A DNA stretch of 41,882 nt from JBQTIQ01 sp052387955 (GCA_052387955.1 JBQTIQ010000016.1:1-41882), one strand, 5' to 3'; positions 14,588 to 22,366 are shown, numbered from the stretch's first letter. Notes: a model not told the origin generated them from the sequence alone. Numbers and translations are program-made.

Positions 14588-15370
14588 TCAGCGCCCGGTC
14601 CATTCGGGAGGACGCTTGGCCTTGAACGCCGCCCGCCCCTCGACGGCGTCGTCGGTGCTGGCCGCCACTGCCAGCATCGGGTGCAGGACCCGGAGGGCGG
14701 CATCGGCGCCGAGATCGCACACGGCGTAGAACGAGTCCCGGCCCAGCCGCATGACCGACGGTGACTTCGACGCCAGGACCTCGGTGAGGTCCGATACGAC
14801 GGCGTCGAGGTCGTCGACGGCCACGGCCTGGTTGACGAACCCGATCCGCAATCCCTCGTCGGCGCCGACCCGCCGTCCCGTCATCATCAGCTCGAGCGCC
14901 ACCTTGGGCGGCATCGAACGCAACATCGGCACCGTGATCATGTACGGCCACAGTCCGACGTCGACCTCGGGAGCGGCGAACACGGCGTCAGCGCCGGCGA
15001 CCACCAGGTCACAGGCCAGCGCGAGCCCGAACCCGCCGCCGACGGCGTAGCCCCGGACGCGGGCGAGCGTCGGCTTGCCCAGGGCCCACAGGTCCCGGAA
15101 CAGCTCCGCGAGCTGACCCCGGCCGTCGTGGAGGTCGAGCCACCCGGCACCGTCGGCCATCCCCGACAGGTCGGCGCCAGCGCAGAAGGCCCGGTCGCCG
15201 GCACCCGAGAGCACGACCGCCCTCACGTCACCGTCGGCCTTGGCCGCCGCCATCGCCCGGCGCAGCTCACCCACCGTCGACCACGTCAGCGCGTTGCGCC
15301 GTTGGGGACGGTCGATGGTCACGGTTGCCACAGCGCCGTCGACCTCGTAGCGCACACCCTCCAGCTTCAT
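14588..15370 (-). CDS. Enoyl-CoA hydratase/isomerase family protein
   Basis: Crotonase-fold enzyme of 260 aa acting on acyl-CoA thioesters. The oxyanion-hole segments are AFCAGADLSGM at 61-71 and YAVGGGFGLALACD at 108-121. The catalytic Glu usual in hydratases within GGGxELA is Gly115 here, while the second Glu (Glu135 in FAAPEVDVGLWP) is present. Loss of the first Glu argues against a standard hydratase and fits an isomerase or another crotonase reaction. The start is the ATG at 15370, directly behind a -10 box, so it is probably leaderless. Confidence 0.88.
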   Translation of the reverse strand: MKLEGVRYEVDGAVATVTIDRPQRRNALTWSTVGELRRAMAAAKADGDVRAVVLSGAGDRAFCAGADLSGMADGAGWLDLHDGRGQLAELFRDLWALGKPTLARVRGYAVGGGFGLALACDLVVAGADAVFAAPEVDVGLWPYMITVPMLRSMPPKVALELMMTGRRVGADEGLRIGFVNQAVAVDDLDAVVSDLTEVLASKSPSVMRLGRDSFYAVCDLGADAALRVLHPMLAVAASTDDAVEGRAAFKAKRPPEWTGR

Positions 15371-15377
15371 CGCCGGC

Positions 15378-15383
15378 AAGGTA
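15378..15383 (-). promoter_or_regulatory. -10 box for the leaderless hydratase-like gene
   Basis: Minus-strand TACCTT ends 7 nt before the ATG at 15370. Confidence 0.5.
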
Positions 15384-15465
15384 GCCCCGGCCGCCTTCGG
15401 TGACCTGCTCTCGTCCGGCGCCGCGGTCGCCGGCCGGCCGTCGGGCCGTCGGCCCCAGGGGTGGG

Positions 15466-15471
15466 TACGGT
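15466..15471 (+). promoter_or_regulatory. -10 box for the leaderless DUF5317 gene
   Basis: TACGGT ends 6 nt before the GTG at 15478. Confidence 0.5.
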
Positions 15472-15477
15472 CGCGGC

Positions 15478-16185
15478 GTGGTCCTGCTGGCGATCGCGGT
15501 CGTGGCCGGGCTCGCCGTCGGCATGGCGCTCCCTTCCCGGCGTCACCATCGGGCCCAACCACAGGTGAGGGCACTACCCCTGTTGGCCGCGGCGGTGACG
15601 GCCCAGGTAGTGGCGTCGCAGCTGGAGGGTGGGGCGGCCGCCGCCGTGGCGCTGGCCGGCTTCGCCGGCCTGGTGGCGGTGGCGGTGGCCAACCTGGCCC
15701 TGACCGGGATGGGGGTGGTGACGGTCGGGCTCGCGGCCAACGCCTTCGTCATCGCCGTGAACGGGGGGATGCCCGTGCGCCCCGAAGCTCTGATCGAGGC
15801 CGGCGTCATGGGCCCGGCGTCGGCCCACGCGGCCGACCCCGAGGGCCCCCGCCACCTCGAGGGGGACGACGACCGGTTCACGGTCCTCGGCGACGCCATC
15901 CCGATCGTGCCGCTCGGCGTGGTGGTGTCGATGGGCGATCTGGTGCTGTGCGCCGGCCTCGCCGACGTCGCCGCCCACGGTGCCCGCCGGCGCCGGCGCT
16001 ACTCCCCCGGTCCGCCGGTCGTGGCCGCGGCCGACAGCACGAGGGCCAGCGCCGCCCACGACTGGGGTATGGCGCCCAGGCCGGTGCCGTCCTCGGGGTC
16101 CCAGTACTCGGCGAGCCCCGAAGACCGGGCCCCCTCCACCGTGGGCGTCGCTACCGCCGCCGAACCGGCGCACCAGAGCAGGTAG
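15478..16185 (+). CDS. DUF5317 family membrane protein
   Basis: Predicted membrane protein with about five hydrophobic segments (residues 1-20, 35-55, 58-85, 80-98 and 140-160). The family signature is visible as NAFVIAVNGGMPVRPEAL, then DDDRFTVLGDAIPIVPLG and VSMGDLVLCAG. Function is unknown; DUF5317 genes are common in actinobacteria and Firmicutes. The GTG start is fixed by the -10 box. The typical family length would end near the arginine run (ARRRRR) around 15995; the last 60 or so residues, coded by 15999-16185, lie antisense to the glycosidase 3' end and look low in complexity, so the ORF may be extended by loss of an earlier stop. Confidence 0.8.
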   Translation: MVLLAIAVVAGLAVGMALPSRRHHRAQPQVRALPLLAAAVTAQVVASQLEGGAAAAVALAGFAGLVAVAVANLALTGMGVVTVGLAANAFVIAVNGGMPVRPEALIEAGVMGPASAHAADPEGPRHLEGDDDRFTVLGDAIPIVPLGVVVSMGDLVLCAGLADVAAHGARRRRRYSPGPPVVAAADSTRASAAHDWGMAPRPVPSSGSQYSASPEDRAPSTVGVATAAEPAHQSR

Positions 16186-17078
16186 GAGAGCTGGGGCCAC
16201 ACCGGCCCCCGCCAGTAGCGGCGGGGATCGTAGGCGGGCTCGTCGCGGTGCATCCCCCGGGGACCGAAGGGGGCGGCGTACGCGCCCGGGTCGGCCAGTT
16301 CGGCCCGGGCCTCGGCCCGAGGGTCGACCAGCAGGCCCAGCATCGCCTCCAGGGCCCGGGCCCGGCCCGAGGACGATGCTCCGGCGCCGGCGTCGGCCCA
16401 CGTCCTGCGTCCCGCGTCCCAGCGGGCCGCTACCGCCTCGGCCACGCCGTCGTCGTCGATCCCCAGCTCGCGAGCGTTCCATGCCACCAGGGCGGACAGC
16501 GACACCGGCGCGCAGTCGAAGCCGTTGTCGGGCAGGCCGGCCACCAGGTCCCCCTTCATCTGGAACCAGCGGGCCGGGTCGGACGCCCCCCAGTGGTCGA
16601 AGCGGGCGCTGTCGTCACAGCCCGTCTCCCACGGGTGCCGGGCGGCGATCAACCCCGACCGGTGGCGGCGGTGGCGCAGGAAGTAGCGGACCCCGCTCTG
16701 GGCCCGCTCGACGGTCTCGTCGTTGACGTCGCCACCGCGTCGGGCCAGCTCGGCCACGGCGTGGCCGTACATCGGCGGCTGGCTGATGGTCGAGTAGCCG
16801 GTCCGGCCCCAGAAGGCGTCGTGGGTACCGACGCCGCCGTAGGCGATGTGGGGCACCAATCCGTCGGCGTCCTGGCCGCAGAACACGTGCGCCAGTTCGG
16901 CGGCGGCCCGCTCGAGCTCGCCGAGCTCGGCCCAGACGACGACGTGGAAGCACGAGTCCCACAACCAGCGGTAGGGATAGACCGACGCGTGGGGCACCGT
17001 GAACCCTTCCGGCTGCCAGTGCGCTTCCATCACCGCCCGGGCCCGCGCCCGCAGCGCCAGATCTTCCAACCCGCTCAC
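15999..17078 (-). CDS. GH63/MGH-like glycoside hydrolase, (alpha/alpha)6 barrel
   Basis: Predicted cytosolic glycosidase of 359 aa; no signal peptide is seen. Conserved blocks are YRWLWDSCFH near residue 40, WETGCDDSARFD near 150, YWRGPVWPQLSYLL near 300, and EYWDPEDGTGLGAIPQSWAA near 330. These match the mannosylglycerate/glucosylglycerate-hydrolase-like and trehalase/GH63-like clan, where Asp in the WDS or DDS block and a C-terminal Glu serve catalysis. It is smaller than typical glucosylglycerate hydrolases of about 440 aa. The GTG start at 17078 is 8 bp from repeat family C. It is divergent from a GT4 glycosyltransferase, suggesting a shared sugar or compatible-solute pathway; the exact substrate is unknown. 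Confidence 0.82.
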   Translation of the reverse strand: MSGLEDLALRARARAVMEAHWQPEGFTVPHASVYPYRWLWDSCFHVVVWAELGELERAAAELAHVFCGQDADGLVPHIAYGGVGTHDAFWGRTGYSTISQPPMYGHAVAELARRGGDVNDETVERAQSGVRYFLRHRRHRSGLIAARHPWETGCDDSARFDHWGASDPARWFQMKGDLVAGLPDNGFDCAPVSLSALVAWNARELGIDDDGVAEAVAARWDAGRRTWADAGAGASSSGRARALEAMLGLLVDPRAEARAELADPGAYAAPFGPRGMHRDEPAYDPRRYWRGPVWPQLSYLLWCAGSAAVATPTVEGARSSGLAEYWDPEDGTGLGAIPQSWAALALVLSAAATTGGPGE

Positions 17079-17086
17079 CGTACTGT

Positions 17087-17209
17087 CGCTAGCCGGGGGG
17101 CTGCGCCCCCCCGACCCCCATCGCCACCCGGCTCCCTGGCGGTCGCGCGGTCGGCATCTGCTCGGCCCGGAACCTTGTCACAACGTCAAGCCTTCTCGGG
17201 ACCGAGCAG
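17087..17209 (+). repeat. Interspersed repeat family C, copy 1
   Basis: 123-bp unit closely matching 34404-34527. It contains a 7-bp hairpin GGGGGGC-TGC-GCCCCCC, a CC.CC/GG.GG stem and an end stem TGCTCGG/CCGAGCA around TCACAACGT. It lies between the divergent glycosidase and glycosyltransferase genes, so any glycosidase promoter must sit within or beside it. Confidence 0.9.
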
Positions 17210-17290
17210 GTCTAGCCCGAGCCGACCGGCGCGGCCCCGGGGACGCCGAACTGTCGCCACGACCCCGGCGCAGCCCCGGACCTGGCCACC

Positions 17291-17354
17291 GATGCGAGCG
17301 CCGGAGCGCCAGCGCAGGCGCGGCCGAGAGCGGCCTGCGTGGCCGGGGACCGCC
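17291..17354 (-). repeat. Interspersed repeat family A, copy 2 (inverted)
   Basis: Reverse-complement copy, from GATGCGAGCGCCGG to CGTGGCCGGGGACCGCC. It ends 11 bp before the glycosyltransferase GTG at 17366. Confidence 0.85.
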
Positions 17355-17365
17355 AGAATCAGGCC

Positions 17366-18394
17366 GTGCCCATCGCCGCCATCGTGTCGTTCCGCCTCGG
17401 GCTCTCCGACGGGGTGTCGGTGGTCGCTTCGGCGTGGGCGCAGGCACTGGCCGGCCTGGGGTTCAAGGTGGTGACCGTGGCCGGCGAGGGCCCCGTGGAC
17501 CGCCTGCTCCCCGGCCTCGCCCGGGCCGCCCCGGCGCCGCCCGAAGCGGGCGAGATCGACGCTGCGCTCGCCGACGCCGATCTCGTGGTGGTCGAGAACC
17601 TGTGCACGATCCCGATGAACCTCCCCGCCTCCCGGGTGGTGGGGTCCGTCCTTCGCGATCGCCCGGCGGTCCTGCACCACCACGACCCGCCGTGGCAACG
17701 GGCCCGCTTCGCCCACATCACCGAGCTGCCGCCCGACGACCCGGCCTGGCGCCACGTCGTGGTCAACGACCTCACCCGACGCCAGATGGCGGCCCGCGGC
17801 ATCGCGGCAACGCTGATCTACAACGGCTTCGACCCCGACCCGGCCCCGGGTGACCGGGCCGGTACCCGGGCCGCTCTCGGCCTCGGTGACGACGACCGCC
17901 TCGTGGCCCACCCGGTGCGGGCCATCGCCCGCAAGCGGGTCCCCGAAGCGCTCCGGCTGGCCGAGGCCTTGGGCGCCACCTACTGGCTCCTCGGCCCGGC
18001 CGAGGACGGCTACGGCCCCGAGCTCGACTCGGCCCTTGCCCGCGCTCGCTGTCCGGTGCTTCACCACGGCTGGCCGCCCGGTATGGCTGACGTGTACGCC
18101 GCCTCCGACGTGGTCGCCTTCCCGTCGAGCTGGGAAGGGTTCGGGAACCCCCCGATCGAAGCGGCGCTGTACGCCCGGCCCGCGGCCGTGGGCCGCTACC
18201 CGGTGGCCGAGGAGCTGCGTGCCCTCGGGTTCCGGTGGTTCGACCCGGCCGTGCCGGTGGCCCTCGACACCTTCCTACGGCACCCGGACCCGACGCTGCT
18301 GGCCGCCAACCGGGACCTCGCCCGGCGACGGTTCTCGTTGTCACAGATGACCGAGGACATCGCCCGCCTCCTCGCCGGCATGGGCACCCGATGA
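17366..18394 (+). CDS. GT4-like glycosyltransferase
   Basis: Retaining GT-B glycosyltransferase of 342 aa. The N-terminal domain opens with SFRLGLSDGVSVVASAWAQA, the glycine-containing acceptor loop. The C-terminal domain has HPVRAIARKRVPEALRLAEA (phosphate-binding Arg and Lys) and the nucleotide-sugar motif SSWEGFGNPPIEAA, with the two glutamates of the E-x7-E pattern. Donor and acceptor cannot be told from sequence. The GTG at 17366 is preferred because it gives the family N-terminus; the in-frame GTG at 17339 is inside repeat A. CAGAAT lies 6 nt before the start as a weak -10. The divergent glycosidase may act on its product. Confidence 0.83.
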   Translation: MPIAAIVSFRLGLSDGVSVVASAWAQALAGLGFKVVTVAGEGPVDRLLPGLARAAPAPPEAGEIDAALADADLVVVENLCTIPMNLPASRVVGSVLRDRPAVLHHHDPPWQRARFAHITELPPDDPAWRHVVVNDLTRRQMAARGIAATLIYNGFDPDPAPGDRAGTRAALGLGDDDRLVAHPVRAIARKRVPEALRLAEALGATYWLLGPAEDGYGPELDSALARARCPVLHHGWPPGMADVYAASDVVAFPSSWEGFGNPPIEAALYARPAAVGRYPVAEELRALGFRWFDPAVPVALDTFLRHPDPTLLAANRDLARRRFSLSQMTEDIARLLAGMGTR

Positions 18395-18401
18395 GGGTGG
18401 T

Positions 18402-18461
18402 GCCGGCACCCGCGGGCCGCGCCCGGCCGCGCCTGCGCTGGCGCTCCGGCGCTCGCGTCGG
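18402..18461 (+). repeat. Interspersed repeat family A, copy 3 (diverged 5' part)
   Basis: Begins 7 bp after the glycosyltransferase stop. The core GGCCGCGCCTGCGCTGGCGC and the CTCCGGCGCTCGCGTCGG end are intact, while the left part (CCGGCACCCGCGGGCCGC) is altered. Confidence 0.8.
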
Positions 18462-18478
18462 CGGTGCCTGAGCGTGTC

Positions 18479-18547
18479 GTCGGCGTTCCCCGGCCACGCA
18501 GGCCGCCCCCGGCCGCGCCTGCGCTGGCGCTCCGGCGCTCGCATCGG
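18479..18547 (+). repeat. Interspersed repeat family A, copy 4
   Basis: Full-length copy, GTCGGCGTTCCCCGGCCACG to GCTCGCATCGG, in tandem with copy 3. It ends 12 bp before the ATG at 18560. Confidence 0.85.
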
Positions 18548-18559
18548 CGGTGTCCTCTC

Positions 18560-18820
18560 ATGAGCGATGGGCCGGACCCGGTCCGGGCGCGGCGGGCGCG
18601 GGTCGGCCGGCTGGTCCAGGCGGGCAAGCGCATCGGCTACTCCCTCTTCGCCCTCGCCATCGTCCTGTTCTTCGTGGGCTTCGCCACCGAGTACCGGCCC
18701 GGGCTCGTGACCGTCATCGTCGTCGCCCTGGGCGTGGGTTCGGCGGTGCTGGCCCCGGCGATCGTCTTTGGCTATGGCGTCAAGGCCGCGGAGAGAGAGG
18801 ACCGTCGGCTCGGCCGCTGA
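18560..18820 (+). CDS. Small two-helix membrane protein, unknown function
   Basis: Eighty-six residues: a basic cytoplasmic N-terminus (PVRARRARVGRLVQAGKRIG), a first transmembrane helix at about 31-48 (YSLFALAIVLFFVGFA), a second at about 54-76 (TVIVVALGVGSAVLAPAIVF), and a charged tail. This resembles small actinobacterial integral membrane proteins found beside sugar-metabolism genes, but no function is known. The ATG at 18560 is preferred over upstream in-frame starts, which would translate repeat A. It could be transcribed with the glycosyltransferase across the repeat pair. Confidence 0.7.
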   Translation: MSDGPDPVRARRARVGRLVQAGKRIGYSLFALAIVLFFVGFATEYRPGLVTVIVVALGVGSAVLAPAIVFGYGVKAAEREDRRLGR

Positions 18821-18917
18821 CACGTGCGGCCGGCACATGCGCCCGGCACCCCCGTCAGTTGGCCTTGGCCGCGGGACGATGCCAGAGTCGGCCCGAACCA
18901 TCAGGGGGAACGTCGTC

Positions 18918-20021
18918 ATGCCCAGAGCCGCAGTCTGCACCGCCCTCAACCAACCGCTCGAGGTCATGGACCTCGACCTGGCCGCCCCCCGGGCGGGCGA
19001 GGTGCTGGTGCGCCTGGGGGCATCGGGGGTGTGCCATTCCGACGTGTCGATGCAGAACGGCACGATCTTCGCCGCCATGCCGATGGTCCTCGGCCACGAG
19101 GGGGCGGGCGTGATCGAGGAGGTCGGCGAGGGGGTCGAGGAGCTCGCGCCCGGCGACCACGTCGTGATCTCCTGGGTCCCGCAGTGCGGCAAGTGCTTCT
19201 TCTGCCGGCGGGGCCAGGCCTACCTGTGCGAGGTCGGCACCGCCTCGATGGCTTCGGGCGGCCTGCTCGATAACACGACCCGGTTCTCCCGGGAGGGCAA
19301 GGCCGTCCGCCAGATGCTGTGCGCCGGCACGTTCGCCGAGCGCACCGTCATCCCCGCCATCAGCGCGGTGAAGGTCGACGACGACCTGCCCCAGGAGATC
19401 GGCGCGCTCATCGGTTGCGGCGTGCTCACCGGCGTCGGGGCCGCGCTCAACACCGCCGACATCGCCGAGGGCGACACCGTCGTGGTCATGGGCTGTGGCG
19501 GCGTCGGGCTGAACGTGATCATGGGCGCCAAGATCGCCGGCGCAGCCGAGATCGTGGCCGTCGACATGGTGGCCGACAAGCTGGAGCTGGCAGCCCGCTT
19601 CGGGGCCACGCAGACGATCGATGCCAGCGAAGGGGACCCCCTCAAGACGGTCATGAAGCTGACCGGCCAGCGCGGGGCCGACGTCGCCTTCGAGGTGATC
19701 GGCCTCAAGGAGACGATCGCCAAGACCATCCGGATGACCCGTCGCGGCGGGCAGGCGATCCTGGTCGGGGTGCCGTCGATGGACGTGATGATCGAGATGC
19801 CCGCCTTCCTCGGTGCGGTCCTGTCGGCCAAGACCCTCAAGGGGTGCTGGTACGGGTCGTCCAACGTCCAGGACGACGTGCCCCGACTGATCGAGTACTA
19901 CCGCAACGGCCAGCTCCCGCTCGCCGACCTGATCTCCCGCCGGGTCGCGCTCGACGACGTCAACGACGCCTTCCGGGCGATGCAGGCGGGCGAGGTGGCC
20001 CGCTCCGTGATCTGTTATTGA
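18918..20021 (+). CDS. Zinc-dependent medium-chain alcohol dehydrogenase
   Basis: NAD(P)-dependent alcohol dehydrogenase of 367 aa. Catalytic zinc ligands are Cys39 and His60 with Glu61 (SGVCHSD, VLGHEGAG). The structural zinc set is Cys90, Cys93, Cys96 and Cys104 (PQCGKCFFCRRGQAYLC). The Rossmann motif is GCGGVGLNVI. The closing LEDIxxAF-type segment reads VALDDVNDAFRAMQAGE. It resembles the class III-like and NDMA-dependent alcohol dehydrogenases of actinobacteria; substrate unknown. The ATG at 18918 has a good ribosome site (AGGGGGAA about 8 nt upstream), unlike the leaderless genes nearby. A TetR gene 237 bp downstream may regulate it. Confidence 0.9.
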   Translation: MPRAAVCTALNQPLEVMDLDLAAPRAGEVLVRLGASGVCHSDVSMQNGTIFAAMPMVLGHEGAGVIEEVGEGVEELAPGDHVVISWVPQCGKCFFCRRGQAYLCEVGTASMASGGLLDNTTRFSREGKAVRQMLCAGTFAERTVIPAISAVKVDDDLPQEIGALIGCGVLTGVGAALNTADIAEGDTVVVMGCGGVGLNVIMGAKIAGAAEIVAVDMVADKLELAARFGATQTIDASEGDPLKTVMKLTGQRGADVAFEVIGLKETIAKTIRMTRRGGQAILVGVPSMDVMIEMPAFLGAVLSAKTLKGCWYGSSNVQDDVPRLIEYYRNGQLPLADLISRRVALDDVNDAFRAMQAGEVARSVICY

Positions 20022-20037
20022 GCTTGCCGGTCGGCGT

Positions 20038-20223
20038 CTACCAGCCGGACTGGCCGGCACGGGGCGGGAGCGTGCCCCGATAGCGCCGGCGCCGGGCCTG
20101 GGAGGCGAGCAGCGACAACCCCACCTTGCGGGCCGGTACCGGACGGAACGGCTCGGCCGGGCGTCGGGTGGTGGCGGCGGGGGTCTGCCGGGCTGGCCTC
20201 ACAACCGCGTGGTTCGCCATCAT
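20038..20223 (-). CDS. Possible small Arg-rich protein, unknown
   Basis: A 61-codon ORF alone in the gap between the alcohol dehydrogenase and TetR genes. About 90% of its third codon positions are G or C, as in real genes here. The product is basic (MMANHAVVRPARQTP to LLASQARRRRYRGTL) with no membrane segment and no known family. There is no strong ribosome site. It may be a real small protein or a chance frame in GC-rich DNA. Confidence 0.35.
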   Translation of the reverse strand: MMANHAVVRPARQTPAATTRRPAEPFRPVPARKVGLSLLASQARRRRYRGTLPPRAGQSGW

Positions 20224-20258
20224 CTGGCGGGACTCCTGCTCGACCGCCCGCCCGTCCG

Positions 20259-20846
20259 TTGACGAACCGCCTCCCCGCCGCCCGTCGCCGCCGACAGCTG
20301 CTGGATGTGGCCGTGGTCGTTTTCGCCGAGAACGGCTTCCACCAGACGTCGATGAACGACGTGGCCGAGGCCGCCGGTGTCACCAAGCCCGTGCTGTACC
20401 AGCATTTCGTGTCCAAGCGCGACCTCTACCGCGAGCTGCTGGAGGACGTCGGCGGTCGCCTGCGGGAGTCGATCCGGGCGGCGGCGGCCGCCGCAGGGAC
20501 CCCGCGCCAGCAAGTGGAGGCGGGGTTCAGGGCCTATTTCCGGTTCGTCTCCGAACAGCACGCCGATTTCCAATTGCTCTTCGGGGGGGGCACCCGCCGC
20601 GACGCCGAGTTCGCCGATACCGTGCGGGCCGTCGAGCTCTCGATCGCCGACATAGTCGCCGCCCTCATCGAGGTGCCCGGCCTCGATCGCGACCGGCGGC
20701 GCCTGTTGGCCCATGCCATCGTCGGTCTGGCCGAGGGCACCAGCCGGCACTGGCTGGCAAGCGGCGCCCACGGCGACGTCGACGAACTGTCCGACCACGT
20801 CGCCCACCTGGCCTGGGCCGGGCTCAGGGGCGTGCGAGCGCCCTAG
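20259..20846 (+). CDS. TetR/AcrR family transcriptional regulator
   Basis: 195-aa repressor-type protein. The N-terminal helix-turn-helix covers about residues 10-57 (RRRQLLDVAVVVFAENGFHQ, DVAEAAGVTKPVLYQHFVSK), which is textbook TetR. The C-terminal ligand domain has FRFVSEQHADFQLLFGG and a helical dimerisation region (HAIVGLAEGTSRHWL). The effector is unknown. The start is the TTG at 20259, the only candidate that keeps the whole HTH. It lies downstream of the alcohol dehydrogenase on the same strand and convergent with the GAF-ANTAR genes. Its operator was not identified; the palindrome at 33015 is a candidate only by type. Confidence 0.88.
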   Translation: MTNRLPAARRRRQLLDVAVVVFAENGFHQTSMNDVAEAAGVTKPVLYQHFVSKRDLYRELLEDVGGRLRESIRAAAAAAGTPRQQVEAGFRAYFRFVSEQHADFQLLFGGGTRRDAEFADTVRAVELSIADIVAALIEVPGLDRDRRRLLAHAIVGLAEGTSRHWLASGAHGDVDELSDHVAHLAWAGLRGVRAP

Positions 20847-20861
20847 ATCTGCTCGGTCTGC

Positions 20862-21617
20862 TCAGGCGCGTCGCCGGGGCCGGCCCCGTGGGGGGTCGGC
20901 AAGTTCGATGTCGACAACGGTGAGGGTGCCGTCGATGAACCGCTGGCCGCAGTCCAGCAACCGGGCGTTGTTGCGGCGGGCGTAACCGCGCAACCGCGAG
21001 AACGCCTCCTCCAGGTTGACCCCGGCGCGTTCGGAGAGCATGCCCTTGGCCTGTTCGATCACGATCCGGCTGTTCAGGGCGTAGTTCAGCTGTTCGTTCA
21101 CGGTCTGGACCTCGAGGACCACCCGATGCTGGAGCAGGGCGATGGTGGCAACGTCGGCCAACGCCTGGCCGGCGAGGACGTCGGCGTCGGACATCTCTCC
21201 CTCTTCGGCCCGGAACAGGTTGAGAGAGCCGATGACCACGCTCCGAAGGCGCATGGGAAGGGCGTGGACCGACCGGAAACCGGCATCGATGGCTTCGGGC
21301 GCGAAGCGGGGCCACCGACCGTCGATGGTCTGCAGGTCGGCGTTGATGACAGGCTCGCCGGTGCGGTAGCAGTCTAGGCAAGGGCCCTCCTGGGCCTGCA
21401 GCTCGAAGAGCTCGAGCATCCGCATGGCCTCGCTCGAGGAGGCGACGACCCTCAGGTCCCCCTCCGGGGACACGAGCATCAGCCCGGCGGCGGACGCGTC
21501 GAGGACCTCCACGCACCGGTCGGTGAGCAGGGTCAACAGTTCGACCACGTCGAAATCGTCAACCAAGGTGTCAGCCAGCTCCACGAAGGTGCGGGCCAGT
21601 AGGGCTTCCCTGGGCAT
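20862..21617 (-). CDS. GAF and ANTAR domain-containing protein (1)
   Basis: Putative RNA-binding antitermination regulator. Residues about 5-160 form a GAF sensor domain (TLLTDRCVEVLDASAAGLML, EGPCLDCYRTGEPV, SVHALPMRLRSVVIGSLNLF). Residues about 180-235 form the ANTAR domain, with NYALNSRIVIEQAKGMLSER and NLEEAFSRLRGYARRNNARL, the three-helix RNA-binding motif. Such proteins bind paired hairpins in leader RNAs; the target here is unknown. The ATG at 21617 is chosen because GGGGA lies just upstream; the in-frame start at 21671 adds a non-conserved extension. It lies 50 bp downstream of a second GAF-ANTAR gene on the same strand. Confidence 0.88.
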   Translation of the reverse strand: MPREALLARTFVELADTLVDDFDVVELLTLLTDRCVEVLDASAAGLMLVSPEGDLRVVASSSEAMRMLELFELQAQEGPCLDCYRTGEPVINADLQTIDGRWPRFAPEAIDAGFRSVHALPMRLRSVVIGSLNLFRAEEGEMSDADVLAGQALADVATIALLQHRVVLEVQTVNEQLNYALNSRIVIEQAKGMLSERAGVNLEEAFSRLRGYARRNNARLLDCGQRFIDGTLTVVDIELADPPRGRPRRRA

Positions 21618-21667
21618 CGGCTCCCCCGTTCCGCTCGAAAGCCTCGGACCGATCCTACGAGGGCGCA

Positions 21668-22366
21668 TCACGTCGTGAAGCGGGTCCTGTGGGCGACCAC
21701 GTCGGCGGCGACGTCCTTGAGGAGACGGCTGTTGGCGAAGGCGTAGGCCCGCAGCCGGATCATCGCTTCGCCGATGGTCACCTCGAGCTGGACGGCCACG
21801 ACCCCCGACGCCTGGTGGACGACGAAGTGGAAGTCGGCGCCGACCTCAAGCTCGGCCGCGAGGAGCCCGGGCGGAGCGTTGGCCTGCATGACCAGAACGG
21901 CCCGGGCGGCCACGCCGGCCATCACCAGCGAGTCGGCGTGCTGGTCGTCGTCGAGCGGGCCCGGTCGGTCTCGGTAAACCTGGAGCGCGCCCAGGCGCAC
22001 TGTCCCGACTTGGAGTGGGAACGCGAACACGGCGCCGGCGCCGGCCGTAACGGCGGCAGGGCTGAAGGCGAACCATCGAGGCCGGGCCGGGTCGGACAGG
22101 TCGGGCTCGAGGACGGGGCGGCCCTGGTCGTGGGCGTCGTGGCAAGGCCCTTCTCCCAGCGTGTGGTGAAGTTCCTCGAGCGCGGAGCTGACGGCGTCGG
22201 AGCTGCAGATCGAGCCCCGTTGGACGCCACCCGACATGAGCATCACGCCTGCTCCGCTGATGGCCATCACCTCGGCACAGACCTCGCACAGCCGGGCCGC
22301 GACCGTCCCCTCGGACGTCCCCACATCCAGCAGGCTCAGTATCCGCAGGAGGCGGTCGCCGGCCAC
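21668..22366 (-). CDS. GAF and ANTAR domain-containing protein (2), start uncertain
   Basis: Second member of a tandem pair, 232 aa from the GTG at 22366. The GAF domain covers about residues 5-155 (ARLCEVCAEVMAISGAGVML, TLGEGPCHDAHDQGRPVLEP). The C-terminal ANTAR-like helices are diverged (FHFVVHQASGVVAVQLEV, EAMIRLRAYAFANSRLL); the usual SRxxIExAKG is replaced by HQASGVVAVQLEV, so RNA binding may be altered. Upstream the frame stays open to 22681, with other starts such as the ATG at 22573, but those residues are not family-like and another frame there also has coding-like composition. A frameshifted or extended N-terminus is possible. Confidence 0.75.
   Translation of the reverse strand: MAGDRLLRILSLLDVGTSEGTVAARLCEVCAEVMAISGAGVMLMSGGVQRGSICSSDAVSSALEELHHTLGEGPCHDAHDQGRPVLEPDLSDPARPRWFAFSPAAVTAGAGAVFAFPLQVGTVRLGALQVYRDRPGPLDDDQHADSLVMAGVAARAVLVMQANAPPGLLAAELEVGADFHFVVHQASGVVAVQLEVTIGEAMIRLRAYAFANSRLLKDVAADVVAHRTRFTT

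Noticed and set aside
17087..17209. tRNA or tRNA-like gene in repeat C
   Set aside because: There is a long acceptor-like stem but no T-loop (TTCRA), no CCA-type end and no cloverleaf arms.
15948..17474. 508-codon plus-strand frame
   Set aside because: It is a shadow of the minus-strand glycosidase and of the start of the glycosyltransferase; composition is Arg/Pro-rich without motifs.
18402..18547. CRISPR array from tandem repeats A
   Set aside because: There are only two units at the locus, they differ in length, spacing is far below CRISPR norms, and no cas gene is nearby.
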